Shown one piece after another: positions 44,936 to 56,586 of a stretch of DNA of 64,000 nucleotides. This stretch comes from Scalesia atractyloides. Taxonomy: Eukaryota; Streptophyta; Magnoliopsida; Asterales; Asteraceae. The stretch spans positions 34,845,476 to 34,909,475 of the forward strand of contig CAMTDV010000022.1 in assembly GCA_947069175.1 (NCBI GenBank). The letters run 5' to 3'. The translations under genes were made by a program, and so were the position numbers. The stretch's first letter is position 1. Each line of letters begins with the position of its first letter. The notes under the pieces were generated by a model. It made no database searches. It saw nothing but the letters and a program-made list of their open reading frames with translations, and was not told where the DNA came from.

Positions 44936-45780
44936 TTAGCTGTTGCGTATTCCATGCCTAGGTATGTTTGTACCGTCTAAGCGTTTAAGGGTGTAAGCGC
45001 CCTTTCCTAGGACTTCATAGATAATGTAAAGACCTTCCCATTTAGGTGCAAGTTTTCCAGGACATTCAGCGTTAGACGCTTCATTGTCGCGTAGAACAAA
45101 GTCACCAGGTAAGAAAGTACATATGTGGATTCGCGCGTTGTAGTACTTCTCGAGTTTCGACTTGTATTTTGCTTCATTGATAGCGGCGTTTTTGCACCTT
45201 TCTTCTAGTAAGTCCAGGTCAAGTCTGCGCTCGTCTTCGTTATTTTGGCTTTGCGCAACTAGCATGCGCAGTGATGGGAGGCCTATCTCTGCGGGAATTA
45301 TTGCCTCCGTCCCATACACAAGGGTGAAAGGGGTTTCACCTGTGCTGGTCTCTGGCATGGTTCGATGAGCCCAAAGGATGCTTGGCAACTCATCTACCCA
45401 GCCTCTTCGCGCCGTACCTAGTCTCGTCTTAATCCCCTCGACAATGCTCTTGTTGATGCTCTCCACTTGGCCATTCCCTTGGGGTGCGTGACCGAAGTGA
45501 AGACATGTTCGATATGCATTTCCTTCATCCATTGTTGTAGTTCTTCAGCTGCAAAATTGGGGCCACTGTCGCTGACTATGCGCAGGGGTAACCCAAAACG
45601 GCATATGATATGCTCTCGGATGAATTTTCGAACTACAGTTGCTGTGGTGGATGCAAGGGGTTTGGCTTTGATCTATTTGGTGAAATAATCGACTGGCACG
45701 ATTATGAACTTCACTACGCCTGGGGCATCTAGGAAAGGTCCCACCATATCGATTGCCCATTGCTGCAAAGGCCACGCTGT
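44936..45780 (-). pseudogene. Tat-lineage integrase core and C-terminus
   Basis: Minus strand. The core D residues are in VPVDYFTK and VSDSGPNFAAEELQQW, and the glutamate is in GNGQVESINKSIVEG. The C-terminal region has FLPGDFVLRDNEAS and LAPKWEGLYIIYEVLGKGAY, usual for the Tat/Athila branch, and stops at 44936. A frameshift near 45690 and another near 45530 split it. Integrase joins cDNA to the host chromosome; this copy is dead. Confidence 0.85.
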
Positions 45781-46440
45781 TGTCACAGAGATCAAGGGAT
45801 TCTTAGGGCGCAATGTCTTCGGAGCATGGCGCTGGCATGATGCGTACTTCCGTAGTGTTTCGACCGCATCTAGGAGCATGCCAGGCCAATAGTAACCGGC
45901 TTTCATGATCTTTGCTACGACCATGCACGGACCGGCATCAATTCCGCATAACCCTTCATGTATTTCACGGATCAAGTATTGCGCATCTTGTGGATCAACG
46001 CAGCGTAAGAGTGGTCCTAGATATGACTTCCGGTATAGGATACCGTCTGCCATTTCGTAATTGAGTGCCTTTTTCTGGACCTTTCTTGCTTCCACTTTGT
46101 TTTCGGGGAGGGTCCCGTATTGCAAAAACATGATTATGGGGGACATCCATGACGTATTTCCCACTTCAATGATGTTGAATTGTTGCAAAGTAACAGAAGG
46201 GTTTTTGAGTACCTCTATGCGCACTTCACGCTCGAGGTGCTTGAAGCTTGTAGCGGCTAGTTTGCTGAGCGCGTCAGCATGTTTATTCTCGCTTCGGTTG
46301 ACATGGGTTATCTTGAAGTGTTGGAATTTGGTTATTAAGACTTGCGCCAATTCTAGATATAATGCTATCGTTTCGCCCTTTGCGTCATATAGGCCGTTGA
46401 CTTGACCTACGACTAAAAGGGAGTAGACGTTTGCTTCCAA
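45673..46440 (-). pseudogene. Tat second RNase H end and integrase zinc-binding region
   Basis: 255 codons. It begins in the archaeal-type RNase H domain (VNGLYDAKGE, NRSENKHADALSKLA), which marks the Tat lineage, and continues to the integrase HHCC region. There the second His is replaced by Asp (HEGLCGIDAG) and the first Cys of the CXXC pair by Tyr (YASCQRH). It ends IDMVGPFLDA...VDYFTK. Confidence 0.85.
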
Positions 46441-46868
46441 ATTTTGTGCCCCATTTTGATTGCTGCCAGGAACGGTTCGTACTCAGCTTCGTTATTGGTA
46501 CTTTTGATATCCAATCTGATGGCGTATGTGAACTCTTGATTATCGGGGCTTATTAAGCGAAGGCCTGCCCCTATGCCATCGTCGTTGGATGCGCCATCTG
46601 TGTGAAGTATCCATGCGCGGTCATCCATAACCGGCGTTGGGTTTTGTACAACTTCACACTCCTGCGCTTTATTTTGTGGTACCTCCGCGATGAAATCGAC
46701 TAATATTTGGCCTTTTATTGTTGGGCGTGGTTTATACGCAATGTTATGTCCACCAAGCTCAATCGCCCATTTTGCTACACAGCCAGAAATGTTTGGTTTC
46801 GACAAAATTTGGCCCAAGTGATAGATCGAGAGAACTGTTATCACATGGCCAGAAAAATACCGACGCAA
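46413..46868 (-). pseudogene. Tat second RNase H (archaeal-type), N-terminal half
   Basis: Contains the linker KWAIELGGHNIAYKPR, typical at the RT-RNase H/second RNase H junction, and the catalytic start WILHTDGASNDDGIGAGLRL with TNNEAEYEPFLAA. Overlaps the preceding and following frames through frameshifts. Confidence 0.85.
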
Positions 46869-47990
46869 CTGTCGGGAGGATGGACCAAAGCTAGAGCAAG
46901 CTTTTCCATCATGGGATATCGTGAATCTGGGTCAGTGAGCATCTTGCTGACATAATAGATGGGAGTTTGAACTCGTGCGCGCTCTACTAGCATGACTGCT
47001 CCAAGAGCGATGTCTGATGCGGAAAGGTAAAGTATCAGTGGCTCGTTATTCTGCGGTGTTGTGAGCGTTGGCAGCTGAATTAAGCACTCCTTCATTTGGG
47101 TGAAGGCTTTCTCCGCATCCGGAGTCCGCTGAAACTTGTTTTGCTTCACACAGTTCTGCAAAGTGTTGATGAATGGGAAGGACTTCAACGCGTGGTTGGC
47201 TAGGAACCTATTCAACGCAGCCAATTGCCCCACCAACTGTTGCATTTTTTTGATAGTTGAGGGTGACGGCATACGTTGAATCGCTTCCACTTTATTAGGA
47301 TTTACTTTGAAGCCATCACGCGTGACAATGAATCCCAAAAATTTGCCTTCTTCCATTCCAAACGAGCACTTGCTAGGGTTCAGCTTCAGGTTTGCCTTGC
47401 GCAAGGATGTAAATGTCTTTTGGACATTTTCCAGCATCTTCTCCTCATCCAAGCTCATGATGACGAGGTCATCGATGTAAACTTGCATGGTTTCGCCAAT
47501 GTCGTCCCCGAAGACATGGTCCATTAAACGTTGGTAGGTGGCTCCAGTATTGCGCAGTCCGAAAGACATTTTTGTGTAACAAAAAATCACCTTGTCAGTT
47601 CGAAAAGCGGTCTTGTCTTCATCCTCTTTCTTCATTTGGATTTGGTGGTAACCTTTGTAGCAATCAAGGAAGCATTTCCACCTAAATGAAGCGAGGGAGT
47701 CCACCTTTTTGTCGATTTCTAGGTAAGGCGTAGCAGTCCTTAGGACATGCCTTGTTGAGATCCTTGAAATCGACGTACATGTTCCAACTGCCGTTGGACT
47801 TTTAGACCATGGCCGGGTTGGCTACCCATGTTTGATAGCGTACCGCTCGGATAATTATTGCTTGGAGAAGCTCTGACACTTGCTCGTTCAGGGCGCGGGT
47901 CTTTTCAGGACCGAAGCTGCACTTCTTCTGAACTATGGGCTGAACTGAAGGGAATGCGTGCAATGCATGCTCAGCGATTTTCCTTGGCAC
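46841..47990 (-). pseudogene. Tat reverse transcriptase and linked RNase H
   Basis: Minus strand. Upstream of 47704 a second frame holds WVANPAMV and YVDFKDLNKACPKD. The main ORF (47704 to 46841) has CYKGYHQIQMKKEDEDKTAF, FGLRNTGATYQRLM and the catalytic YIDDLVI, then the thumb (KCSFGMEEGKFLGFIV) and an RT-linked RNase H start (LSASDIALGAVM). A stop at 47802 and a frame change at about 47705 break it. Confidence 0.9.
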
Positions 47991-48560
47991 TCAAGTCATA
48001 TCCGCGGGTGACCACGCAAAAATATCTACATTGCGAAACAGCAGTCCCTTTAACCGCGCCTTGATTGCGGGAGTCATGGCGGGTCCGAATAGGACTGTTT
48101 GCTCCGGGTACTTGTTGTTCAGTACCCACTTTTCTAGTTCACCGTTGGATGATGGCTTTGGTTGCTTCATCGGTGGTTCTTCTTCAACGGACATGATTTC
48201 CTTCCTGTCATACATAATGGCCACCCTGGTTTCTGTGGGGAAAGCGCAGGCGGCTTGAGGGGTGGAAGTGATCATGCTGAACTCCCGTTGAGCGCGCCGG
48301 CCCAGTAATACGTCATGGTGCAGGTTGCGGGCATCACCATGAAATTCACCGAGACCGTGCGGGAGTGTCGTCCGTTGGAAAGAGTCAACGGAAAAGAAAT
48401 TTGACCTAGAGGGAAAACGGCCTCATTGAAGAAACTAGTGAGTGGGAAACCCACCGGCTCTAGGTGGCCTTGTCCTCTGGATCTAGCTGCTGGAAGCACT
48501 GTTCATAGATGATGTCCATAGAGCTCCCAGGGTCTATGAACATATAGTCGGTGCTATAAT
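47991..48560 (-). pseudogene. Tat protease and protease-RT linker
   Basis: A degraded frame at about 48550-48480 reads MFIDPGSSMDIIYEQCF, the aspartic protease active-site region with Pro in place of Thr (DPGSS). TVSVNFMVMPA follows in 48499-48272, and 48275-47991 is the linker to RT (FGPAMTPAIKARLKGLL, DIFAWSPADM). Multiple frame changes. Confidence 0.75.
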
Positions 48561-49298
48561 GGCCGAAGATGCCAGTTAATACAACCGGTCGGTCCTCTTG
48601 TGGGCCCCTAGGAACAACGGGGAAGATGACCTGCTGCTCACGTCAATGAGGCGTGCAACTTTTCTGGTGGTTACGCTTGCGCGACGGGCCACCCTGGATC
48701 ATATGAACATACTTCATTTTTTATTACTCGGGCCCTCGTCACCTCGAGTGATTTGGCGCACCTTTTTGCGCACATTTTGCAGTTAGTGGGTGAGCTTCCC
48801 ACTTTTGAGTTCTTTTTCGATCTCCATGTGCAAGGAGATGCAGTTATCGGTTGTGTGCCCCGTATCCTTATGATAATCTCAGCGGCCGCTTGAACTGATG
48901 GTCTTCAGTGCTGAGGACTTCCGTCGGTGTTTTCGTCAGTGAGGTCCACTGCCGATCGAGATTATCTTGCTTTATTGCTCGCTGGGTAGCGAGTTTATTG
49001 ATGGTCGCGCGTGCGTCGACCGGTGAGTAGGGAGGGGTTCTGATTATGATCCTTCCACCCTTTATTCTTTTTCTCCAAAACCTTTGCTCATGTCTTGTGG
49101 GCGGTGGTGAGGTAGGGGTGGTCTACTATTATTGAGGTTGCGCTCTGTCTGCACATAGACCTTTGCCGCTGCCATGAGTTTCTCCCAACTTTTGGGGAGA
49201 CCTATAGTTCCTGACAAAATTTTGATCATCTCGTCACAGCATACAACGTATTTGAACTGTGCACGAATCAGGTCTTCGTGCACATCCCCAACTACCAT
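48561..49298 (-). pseudogene. Tat gag C-terminal region, truncated
   Basis: ORF 49298-49062 reads VHEDLIRAQFKYVV and LPKSWEKLMAAAKVYV, and a later frame gives DYHKDTGHTTDNCISLHMEI and LKSGKLTH, matching the Tat gag knuckle-like module (HxDxGHxTxxC). Stops and shifts are frequent. Gag is cut at 49298 where an H-type LTR fragment begins, so the Tat 5' LTR is not contiguous here. Confidence 0.75.
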
Positions 49299-49927
49299 AA
49301 TTTTGCTTATTCAAACATTTGTGCTACTACCATTATATGATCTAACGTTATGTAATTATTGGTTGTTGTTATTTATGGTTACATTTTCTCATTTCAGTGC
49401 ATCATTCACATTAGGCTCATCAGTTCCTCGTTGGATACGAGTTGAGCATCGCGTGTCTCATTAGATCGGCTCCGTTTGATTGAGCCCTGATCTCACAGTT
49501 CATCATTTATCATGCTCATGTGTACATTACTTGATGTTATGTGGTTTGTGGATAGATTTACATATACGTATGCTCATATTTGGTTTATGCACATTTTTAT
49601 TAAAATAATCAATATAATTATTTCTTTCAAATGATTAAATGAGATTCACTCCCAACTTTTGTTGACCCAAATTTCTATTTTTACATATGATACAGGTGAT
49701 CAGGTTGAAGCAAGTAACACATAGGATTGGGCCTTAGAAGAAGAATAAAACGTTACCTGAATGTCTTGTCTAGAACATTATATGCTTGTATGGTTTGTGT
49801 GTTGATTGGAATATTTCTTTTTAATTTGGACTAATAAATATGAAACATTATTATAGTAAATGTCATGAGCTTTGATGAAAACCCAATCATGCCCCAACTA
49901 CATTTCCGTGCGGGTCAGGGTGTGACA
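49299..49927 (+). repeat. 3' fragment of an H-type LTR
   Basis: Matches the last about 630 bp of the H LTR (3705-4334), including CATTATATGATCTAACGT, the TCAGTTCCTCGTTGGA block and the end CAGGGTGTGACA. The 5' 800 bp and the left end are missing, so it is truncated. It abuts the Tat gag on the left and copia gag sequence on the right. Confidence 0.85.
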
Positions 49928-50653
49928 GCAAGTTGCAAGACTACAAAGGAAATTTGAGAAAATTTGAAAAGAAGACACGTTGGTGTTGATCGGGTACAAA
50001 AGGCTCGTTGGCATACACTAATGTCTGCGTTCAAGTTAATGCAAATGAAAGAAGATGACACTGTGGACTCTTTCACCACAAAGATAAACAGTGTTGTTAC
50101 ATGGGTAAGTGAATTAGAGACAACATTGAGTCAACCGACTCTGGTTCGCAAACTCTTAACGCCTGCCAGATAGATTTATTCAAATAGTTGCAGCGATCGA
50201 GCAATACTCTGATCTAGACACGATGACCTAGACGAAGCTATTGGTAGATTAAAAACTTATGAAGAAAGGTTAAAGTTGATGAAAAAAGAAAGCCTTGTGA
50301 ACAATCTAGAAGAACTCTTTTATTCGGGTCATGGACAACATGTTGGAAATCATGGACGATGGAGATTCCGTCTACTATGAGGCCGAGGGAGAGGCAATTA
50401 TCAACATAGGGGTGAAGGACACACCTCTTACGAGTCGGAAGGAACCGACAAACCACAAAGGGATGATAGAAAGAAAGAAACATCGGCTATAAGAGATAAG
50501 TCGGAAATCACTTGCTACAGATGTGAGAAACTTGGGCACTATGCCTACCAATGCCCAACCAAGAAAACCAAGGAAAATGAGACACTCTTGGTCAAAACAG
50601 AAGAAGATTATGAACCGACACTTCTGATGTGCCTAGACGATGAAGAAAAGTGA
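49928..50653 (+). pseudogene. Copia-type gag (UBN2) remnant with zinc knuckle
   Basis: Frames give RRHVGVDRVQKARWHTLM, FKLMQMKEDDTVDSFTTKI, then LVRKLL and DDLDEAIGRLKTYEERLKLM, the UBN2 pattern, and the knuckle CYRCEKLGHYAYQC (50513-50554). The N-terminus is missing at the LTR junction, and at least two stops and one frameshift lie inside. It ends near 50653. No protease or pol follows. Confidence 0.8.
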
Positions 50654-51177
50654 AATGGGAAATTTGGTCGTGTAGAAGATCAAAGCGGAAAAACCGTGTG
50701 ATGCGGGGGGAAGATAACATGTGAAAGGTACAATAAATAATCCAGTGAGTGGACCAGATTAGGTAAAAGTGGAGAATCCTTGAGGGAAGCAACAAATGAC
50801 GAAGAACCGTTGTGAGAGATAACCGTGAAGAAGATAAATCAAGGAGAAGACATGCGTGCGAAACATACAAATAATCTTGTGACTGGGTGAGAAGAAGGAA
50901 TTGTTGTGTGATACAACCAAAAGAGAAATATGAGTGAGTCGGTTTATCTAAAATCTATGCGAGATGGATTTTTAATTCATGTGATATGATGGTGGGTAAG
51001 TTAATCAAGACTGGTGGAGTTCGTGTTGAGAAAACTACATAAGAGGAGGTTCATGAGGAACATGACAAGTGAGGAATAAGGTTCGTGAGGAGCAAGGTTC
51101 GTGAATAAGAGGATCCATGTCAAGTGATTCGTGAAGATAAAACTGCCTGGAGTTTAAGATCTACAACAACTCTAGAA
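50654..51177 (+). other. Purine-rich non-coding stretch
   Basis: Rich in GAA/AAG, no supported ORF. Probably the 3' internal part of the copia-type remnant. Confidence 0.4.
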
Positions 51178-51582
51178 TGTTCGTCATTAGGGGGTGAATG
51201 AAGTTACTAATCCCTACACATCCTAAAGTACAAGGGTTTATTATGTAAATAGATAGTTTATGTTTCAATTAGATTAGTTATGCAAGTATGGGGACTAGAT
51301 GTGGAAAAAGCAAAGATTATAACCTACAAGATTGATGGAACGACACATCCCTTGGGACACATCTGTTCCAATTGACTCCTACACCACAAGATCAAGAGAC
51401 TCAGCCTTTCGCGAAGAGACACATCTATTAACTCGCAATTGCTGGATTAGTATAAATAGGGTTTAGATTTCAATTGTAATCATTCAGAACCACATGTATT
51501 CAGAGATCCAAGTTAAATTCAGTTCAGTTTGTTATATTCGATTCATGTTCTATAGATCAAAGATCTATTGGGGCCAACATTT
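51178..51582 (+). repeat. Possible copia-type LTR with TATA box
   Basis: Ends resemble TGTT...AACA, and TATAAATAGG at about 51451-51460 is a good core promoter, followed by an AGATTTCAATTG leader-like sequence. A purine run (AGGGGGTGA) lies at about 51189, which is also compatible with an LTR start near 51198. No partner LTR and no TSD in the window, so the borders are uncertain. Confidence 0.35.
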
Positions 51583-51712
51583 GGATTTGTATTTGCTTAT
51601 ATGACATTATTTAATTTTGACTTTAATGAATATCAAACTTTTAATAGTTGTCATGAGCTATGAACAATTATCATGCCCTAGTCAATAATCCATCTCGAAT
51701 GAGGGTGTGACA
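51583..51712 (+). repeat. Second 3' fragment of an H-like LTR
   Basis: About 130 bp including GTCATGAGCT, ATCATGCCCTA and the end GAGGGTGTGACA, comparable to the last part of the H LTR but more diverged. Truncated on the left. Confidence 0.6.
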
Positions 51713-52104
51713 ATCCATATATCAAAGATAAAGATTTACAGTTAGAATTCTGGGCTGTAGGATTACAGAACCTATGGCGTTGCAACTTTGACTCAGAAAG
51801 ACTTATCTTATTTCATGTGTGGAGATGTAGGCCATGTATTAAAACCATTCCCCTTTAACCAATATAATTACATTTCTTAATAAACCAACTAAATTTATGA
51901 ATCTTTTTTTTACGAAGAACGACTATGAAGAAGAGGATACAACCATAAAAATGGGAATGCATTGCCATGTCAATGTGACAACATAAGAGAATGAATAAGT
52001 TGTTTTATATTTTTCAAGGTGACAACATAAGAGAATGCATTGCTATGTCAAAGTTTTTGTAATTTGTAATTTGTATTAGTATTTGTATTTATAGATATCT
52101 GTAA

Positions 52105-52206
52105 TGTAAATTTGATATGGAATTATTAATAAAAAAATGATAAATACAGTATGTATTTATTTTATATATTTTAATTAAAGTTTTTTTCTAACCCAAAGCA
52201 TGTAAG
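52105..52206 (+). repeat. Direct repeat A1
   Basis: About 100 bp containing ATTATTAATAAAAAAATGAT and ATACAGTATGTATTTATT; repeated at 53217-53330. Confidence 0.6.
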
Positions 52207-53216
52207 GGTAGTTACAGATTGCAAATGTTGACTGTGCATGTGTTTTGTTTTATAAAAAAGACCGGTGATTCAAGCGTTAATTCTCGTAGCATGTTGGGTA
52301 ATTTGGAAAAGCCGAAATGTGTTAATCTTTTCAGGAACAAGAGTACCGCTGGACTTAATTTAAACCAAGGCTTATTTATGGGTCAAAAGTCAGGCAAAGT
52401 GATTAGATATAGACTAGAAGAGGTGGGTTTCTTTTAATTTTATAAGACTAAAGTGATGTAATGTTAGTTGGGTGTGTCTGCATGGGTTAAAATTTGTCTC
52501 TGTATATGTGTTATAAATATTGGTATGAATCAGTAATTGTTTGCCTTTCAAGAAAAAAAAGCAAACCTAAACATGTGAAGATTATTAATAGATAGTATGG
52601 TATTAAAAAACATTGCAAGATAAATATTGCTTTACAAAAGAAGAACCGTTGAATAAAAAACAAAATAAAAAGGAACGTAAACAGAAATAACAAAATTTAA
52701 TACCCCAATCTAATAATAGGTGTTACATAAATTTATGCACTAAACAAAGTTGGTATACAATTACCACCATTGAAAAATTATAAAAAAAGAATAATGGAAT
52801 GGAAATGCACATTTGGGCGGTTGACAATCATCGATAGACGGTGGGTTTTTTAATGCTGCTTTAATTTCAGGCGATTCCAACGTGGCTCGGACACGGTGAA
52901 TTCGGGCGCGTTGTAGTTAGTCTAACATGTCAAGAATGCTAACAAAAAAAAACATAACTCATTACTCCAAGCAAATTTTGCTTAAATACTTTATTTTCCA
53001 CAATTTCTCATTGTTTAGGCAAGGTTGTGAGAATTAGATTGGCAGTGTGACAGAAACAGTAAATGAAGAAACAACTTTTCTTTGTTTGAACAACTTGCAT
53101 AATCTAACTTACAAGATGATCCTTTTAAGGCTAAACCCACCATCAATCTCATCAAGCAACTCCCCAACAAAAAACCAGCCGATTGTAATATTGTTCATCA
53201 AATGTTTTCTATTATG

Positions 53217-53330
53217 AATGTAAATTTAATTTAATATGTAATTATTAATAAAAAATGATAAATACAATATGTATTTATTTTTTATTATATTTTTTCATTT
53301 AAATTTTTTATTAATCCAAGGACATGTAAC
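53217..53330 (+). repeat. Direct repeat A2
   Basis: Partner of 52105-52206 about 1.1 kb away in the same orientation, with ATTATTAATAAAAAATGATA and ATACAATATGTATTTATT and CATGTAA at the end of both. Confidence 0.6.
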
Positions 53331-53527
53331 ACACGAGTTTCTAACCTAATAATCTTATATAATACCTATTAAAATAAATGATTCCAAAAAAATTGTCATG
53401 GGTGAATATCTTTACCACATTTATCTTTTACACTAATTAAAAATATATATTATTTTTTAATTCTTACAATATAGGAACCTATCATATTAAATCTTTGGGT
53501 AATCTCTATATCTATTTTATTTTAATA

Positions 53528-53538
53528 TATTATTATTA

Positions 53539-53573
<35 letters not shown>

Positions 53574-53594
53574 TATTATTATTATTATTATATT
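53528..53594. repeat. (ATT)n microsatellite
   Basis: About 20 ATT units with one or two interruptions. Confidence 0.9.
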
Positions 53595-53860
53595 GATGCT
53601 ATAATACGTCACATAGCAATTCTCTTACACATGCAAACCTACACCCTCAAACATTTCAATTAAAATAATATTTATTTAAATTTAGAGATTAAAGATAATA
53701 CCAAATTTTAACTCAAATCAAGTTTCTTGATTTCTTCGTTACTAATCTTTTATTGCAATAATTCTTTAAATATTACAATATTTTTATGTTTATGAGTATA
53801 AGATATTATTTTAAATATTTTAAAACCTATATCACTTAAACAAATAATAAATACCTATCA

Positions 53861-54105
53861 TAAAACCTATGATAAGTTTTAAAAGCTATATCTTACATTA
53901 GATATCTAAAACTATGTAAGTTTAAAATATAAAAAGTAATATTATAATAAGTTATTACTCTTATATAACAATTTACGCATGTTTATCCTATGATAGTTTT
54001 AAAACCTATATCATACATTAGGTATCTAAAACTATATAGGTTTAAAATATAAAAAGTAATATTATAATAAGTTATTACTTTACTCTTATACAACAATTCA
54101 CGTTT
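53861..54105 (+). repeat. 120-bp tandem duplication
   Basis: Two copies offset by exactly 120 bases (53881 pairs with 54001), sharing AAAAGTAATATTATAATAAG and the CTTACATTAG/CATACATTAG block. Confidence 0.85.
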
Positions 54106-56581
54106 CTTTGTGAAATTACGATACTGCCATTGAGTATAGTAATGTAATAGCATGGACATGTGTGAAGACATGAATCATGAATTCTTATGCCTGCAAAAAT
54201 GGACCAGATGCATTTTTTTCCTTAATCAATATTTCGGCAAAGATTTTGTTGCAAAAGTAAACGTGTTATACTGCTTCGCTTAATAGCCAACACCACTAAA
54301 GCAAACAACTCTAGTTTGATCTATGGTTCTTTACATTTCTTTAATATCTTTTCCTTCATTCTTTTTTGTGCTTGACCCTCAAACAAACTTTTGTTTTCTT
54401 TGAATGCTTTGATGTTACTTTTGAAGTTGAATGATTGTTAGATTTTAAAAGTGTGAGACTGACGCATCAAATATACGTAACGGGCTATGGTAGCGAACTG
54501 GGATTAATTGAGTTAGTTTGTATTAGGTTCTGAACCTTTAATAGGTAAATTTGAGTATGCCTAAGGCCATGTGGGCTACGCGAATTCCTAGAGAAACCTA
54601 GAGAGAGAGGTGGAAAAACTTGTATCCGACAGTTTTGTTAGTAATAGTAATAGAATCGTATGCAAGTTTGAAGTGATTCGTGTTATTTTTGTTCTTCTCC
54701 TTTTCTATTTTTGTGATTTTCTTTAATCATACCAAGTTTGACTTTCGTCCATTAGTGTTTGTTGATATCATTGTTAGATCCGGAGTATTTAAGACTTACA
54801 ATGATAATATGTTAAAAACTTTGAAAAACATAAGTGATGTTTCAAAATTTTTATTGTTATAACTTTAGCATTCATAGCATTTACTAGGCCATTTAAGTGA
54901 AACGGCTACTTAGGGCCACCGCTTTTTCTAAGCCTCTCACTTTATTTTGCATATTATATATACTAGGTTATCACTTGAGATTGCTTTCAGGACTCAAGAA
55001 AGTTACGTATGTTAAAAACTATTTTTGGTTAATACATAATTAATTTCGTCCAAAAAGTATGACGTATTAAATGCCTTGGCAATGAAAGAGTTATAAACTT
55101 TTTCTAAACTTAATCACGTGTTGTCAAATTGTAAGTAGATTTATAAACTATTAACTGGTTATTATTCACCATCTATTTGTAACCATCCGATAAATAAAGA
55201 ACTACACAAGTAGATGGAATAATAGTCCCCTGATGCTTAATGCTTAATGCTTAATGACAGAAGATACAGATATCACATGTATGATACGGGCTAGAGCATT
55301 GAATTTACATAAAAAAAGAAATTTACTCTGTTACATTAAATAGTTCTATGAAAATAAAATAAGCCTGCTACATCAACATTAGTACCAACTTACGAGTGAT
55401 CTAAACATAAATTTACATAGATTGATTCAAATGGTTATAATTAACATTGATTTATTTGGACCATTGACTTTTCATAAAAGGTTTTCGGTATTGTACTAAA
55501 TGACTTTAATCTACAAATTTGTGATGTAAGAAAAAAGAACACATATGAGATTCAGTCTTGTCTTTGTGCCAAACTGATGAACATTCTTTCCACCTCCTTG
55601 TCCCCGGCATAACCTACAAATTTGTTATCCAAAGTACAAAATTTATAAACCATTCAAAGTATACAGATTCTATCTAACGAAGAAATGTGTAATTAACTAA
55701 ATCACCACTGTTTTTTACACGTAGTGCCCGAGCACGATTCCTTGGCAAGTGTGGCATTCGACACATACACCTTTTTTCGACGGACTTAGAACAACTTTTT
55801 ATGAAAATATGACCTTTATATTTACCTATAACCCAGCTCCATGCCTCATATCTCCCATGGTTTAGCATACTCCATGCTTTTATTTACCTATAACCGCACC
55901 CTTAACTCAGAGGCTGATTTGTCAACTGCACATGTGAAGCCCAAAGACAAAGGAGCATGAAAATAAAATACAGAATAAAGGAGAATGAAAAAGCATGAAT
56001 TAGTTGCGGATGGCAATGGATATACCAGATTACTACCCACGTTAATTTGTACCCGTTATTTCTACACATACCCTGTACCACCCTCCCAAGCTCCTACCTC
56101 ACCAATACTATCCCTCATAAAATGAACATTTATGGTCCCAACCCTAACCCTCCCAAATCTACCCCAATTCACCAGCACACACCAAATGACCAAATCAAAT
56201 GTTTAATTGATTCTCAATATAAGCACCATAAGCCAAAAGCCGGAATTTATACTCATTTTGAAAACAACCATAAAGCTACCAGGAGGAGATATTCTCTTCA
56301 CAACGGAAGCTGCAAAATATCTAATAGATACTATAGTTAATTTTAAAGTTAAGACCAAAATCACAAAATCATTACATAGCCTAACCAAATAAGATCAGGA
56401 CTAGAAGATACCCTCTCATGATCAAAGCAGCTGTAAGTATTACATTTCCATATGCAAAAGTTTGAAGAGATGATTGAAAAATTCGAGCATAGCTTAAGCA
56501 ATTGCACCAATAACAATCAGTTTTGGCTTCGTGATTGTAGCACTTCTCAACAATTGCAAAATTTCCAACTTAAACACATTT

Positions 56582-56586
56582 CTTAA
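56582..56586. repeat. Target-site duplication CTTAA, left copy (solo LTR)
   Basis: Precedes TGTGACAACC; repeated at 60493-60497. Confidence 0.6.

Larger units (their letters stand above)
51713..56581. other. AT-rich intergenic DNA, no gene seen
   Basis: About 4.9 kb with only short, compositionally AT-driven ORFs. A possible gag scrap lies at about 51800-51850 (reads FMCGDVGHVLK). Holds the repeats listed separately. Confidence 0.6.

Noticed and set aside
50238..50870. Minus-strand ORFs over the copia gag remnant
   Set aside because: Complement of purine-rich gag sequence; no domain seen.
55674..56392. Short ORFs in the AT-rich region
   Set aside because: 60-97 codons, no family, no splice or promoter context.
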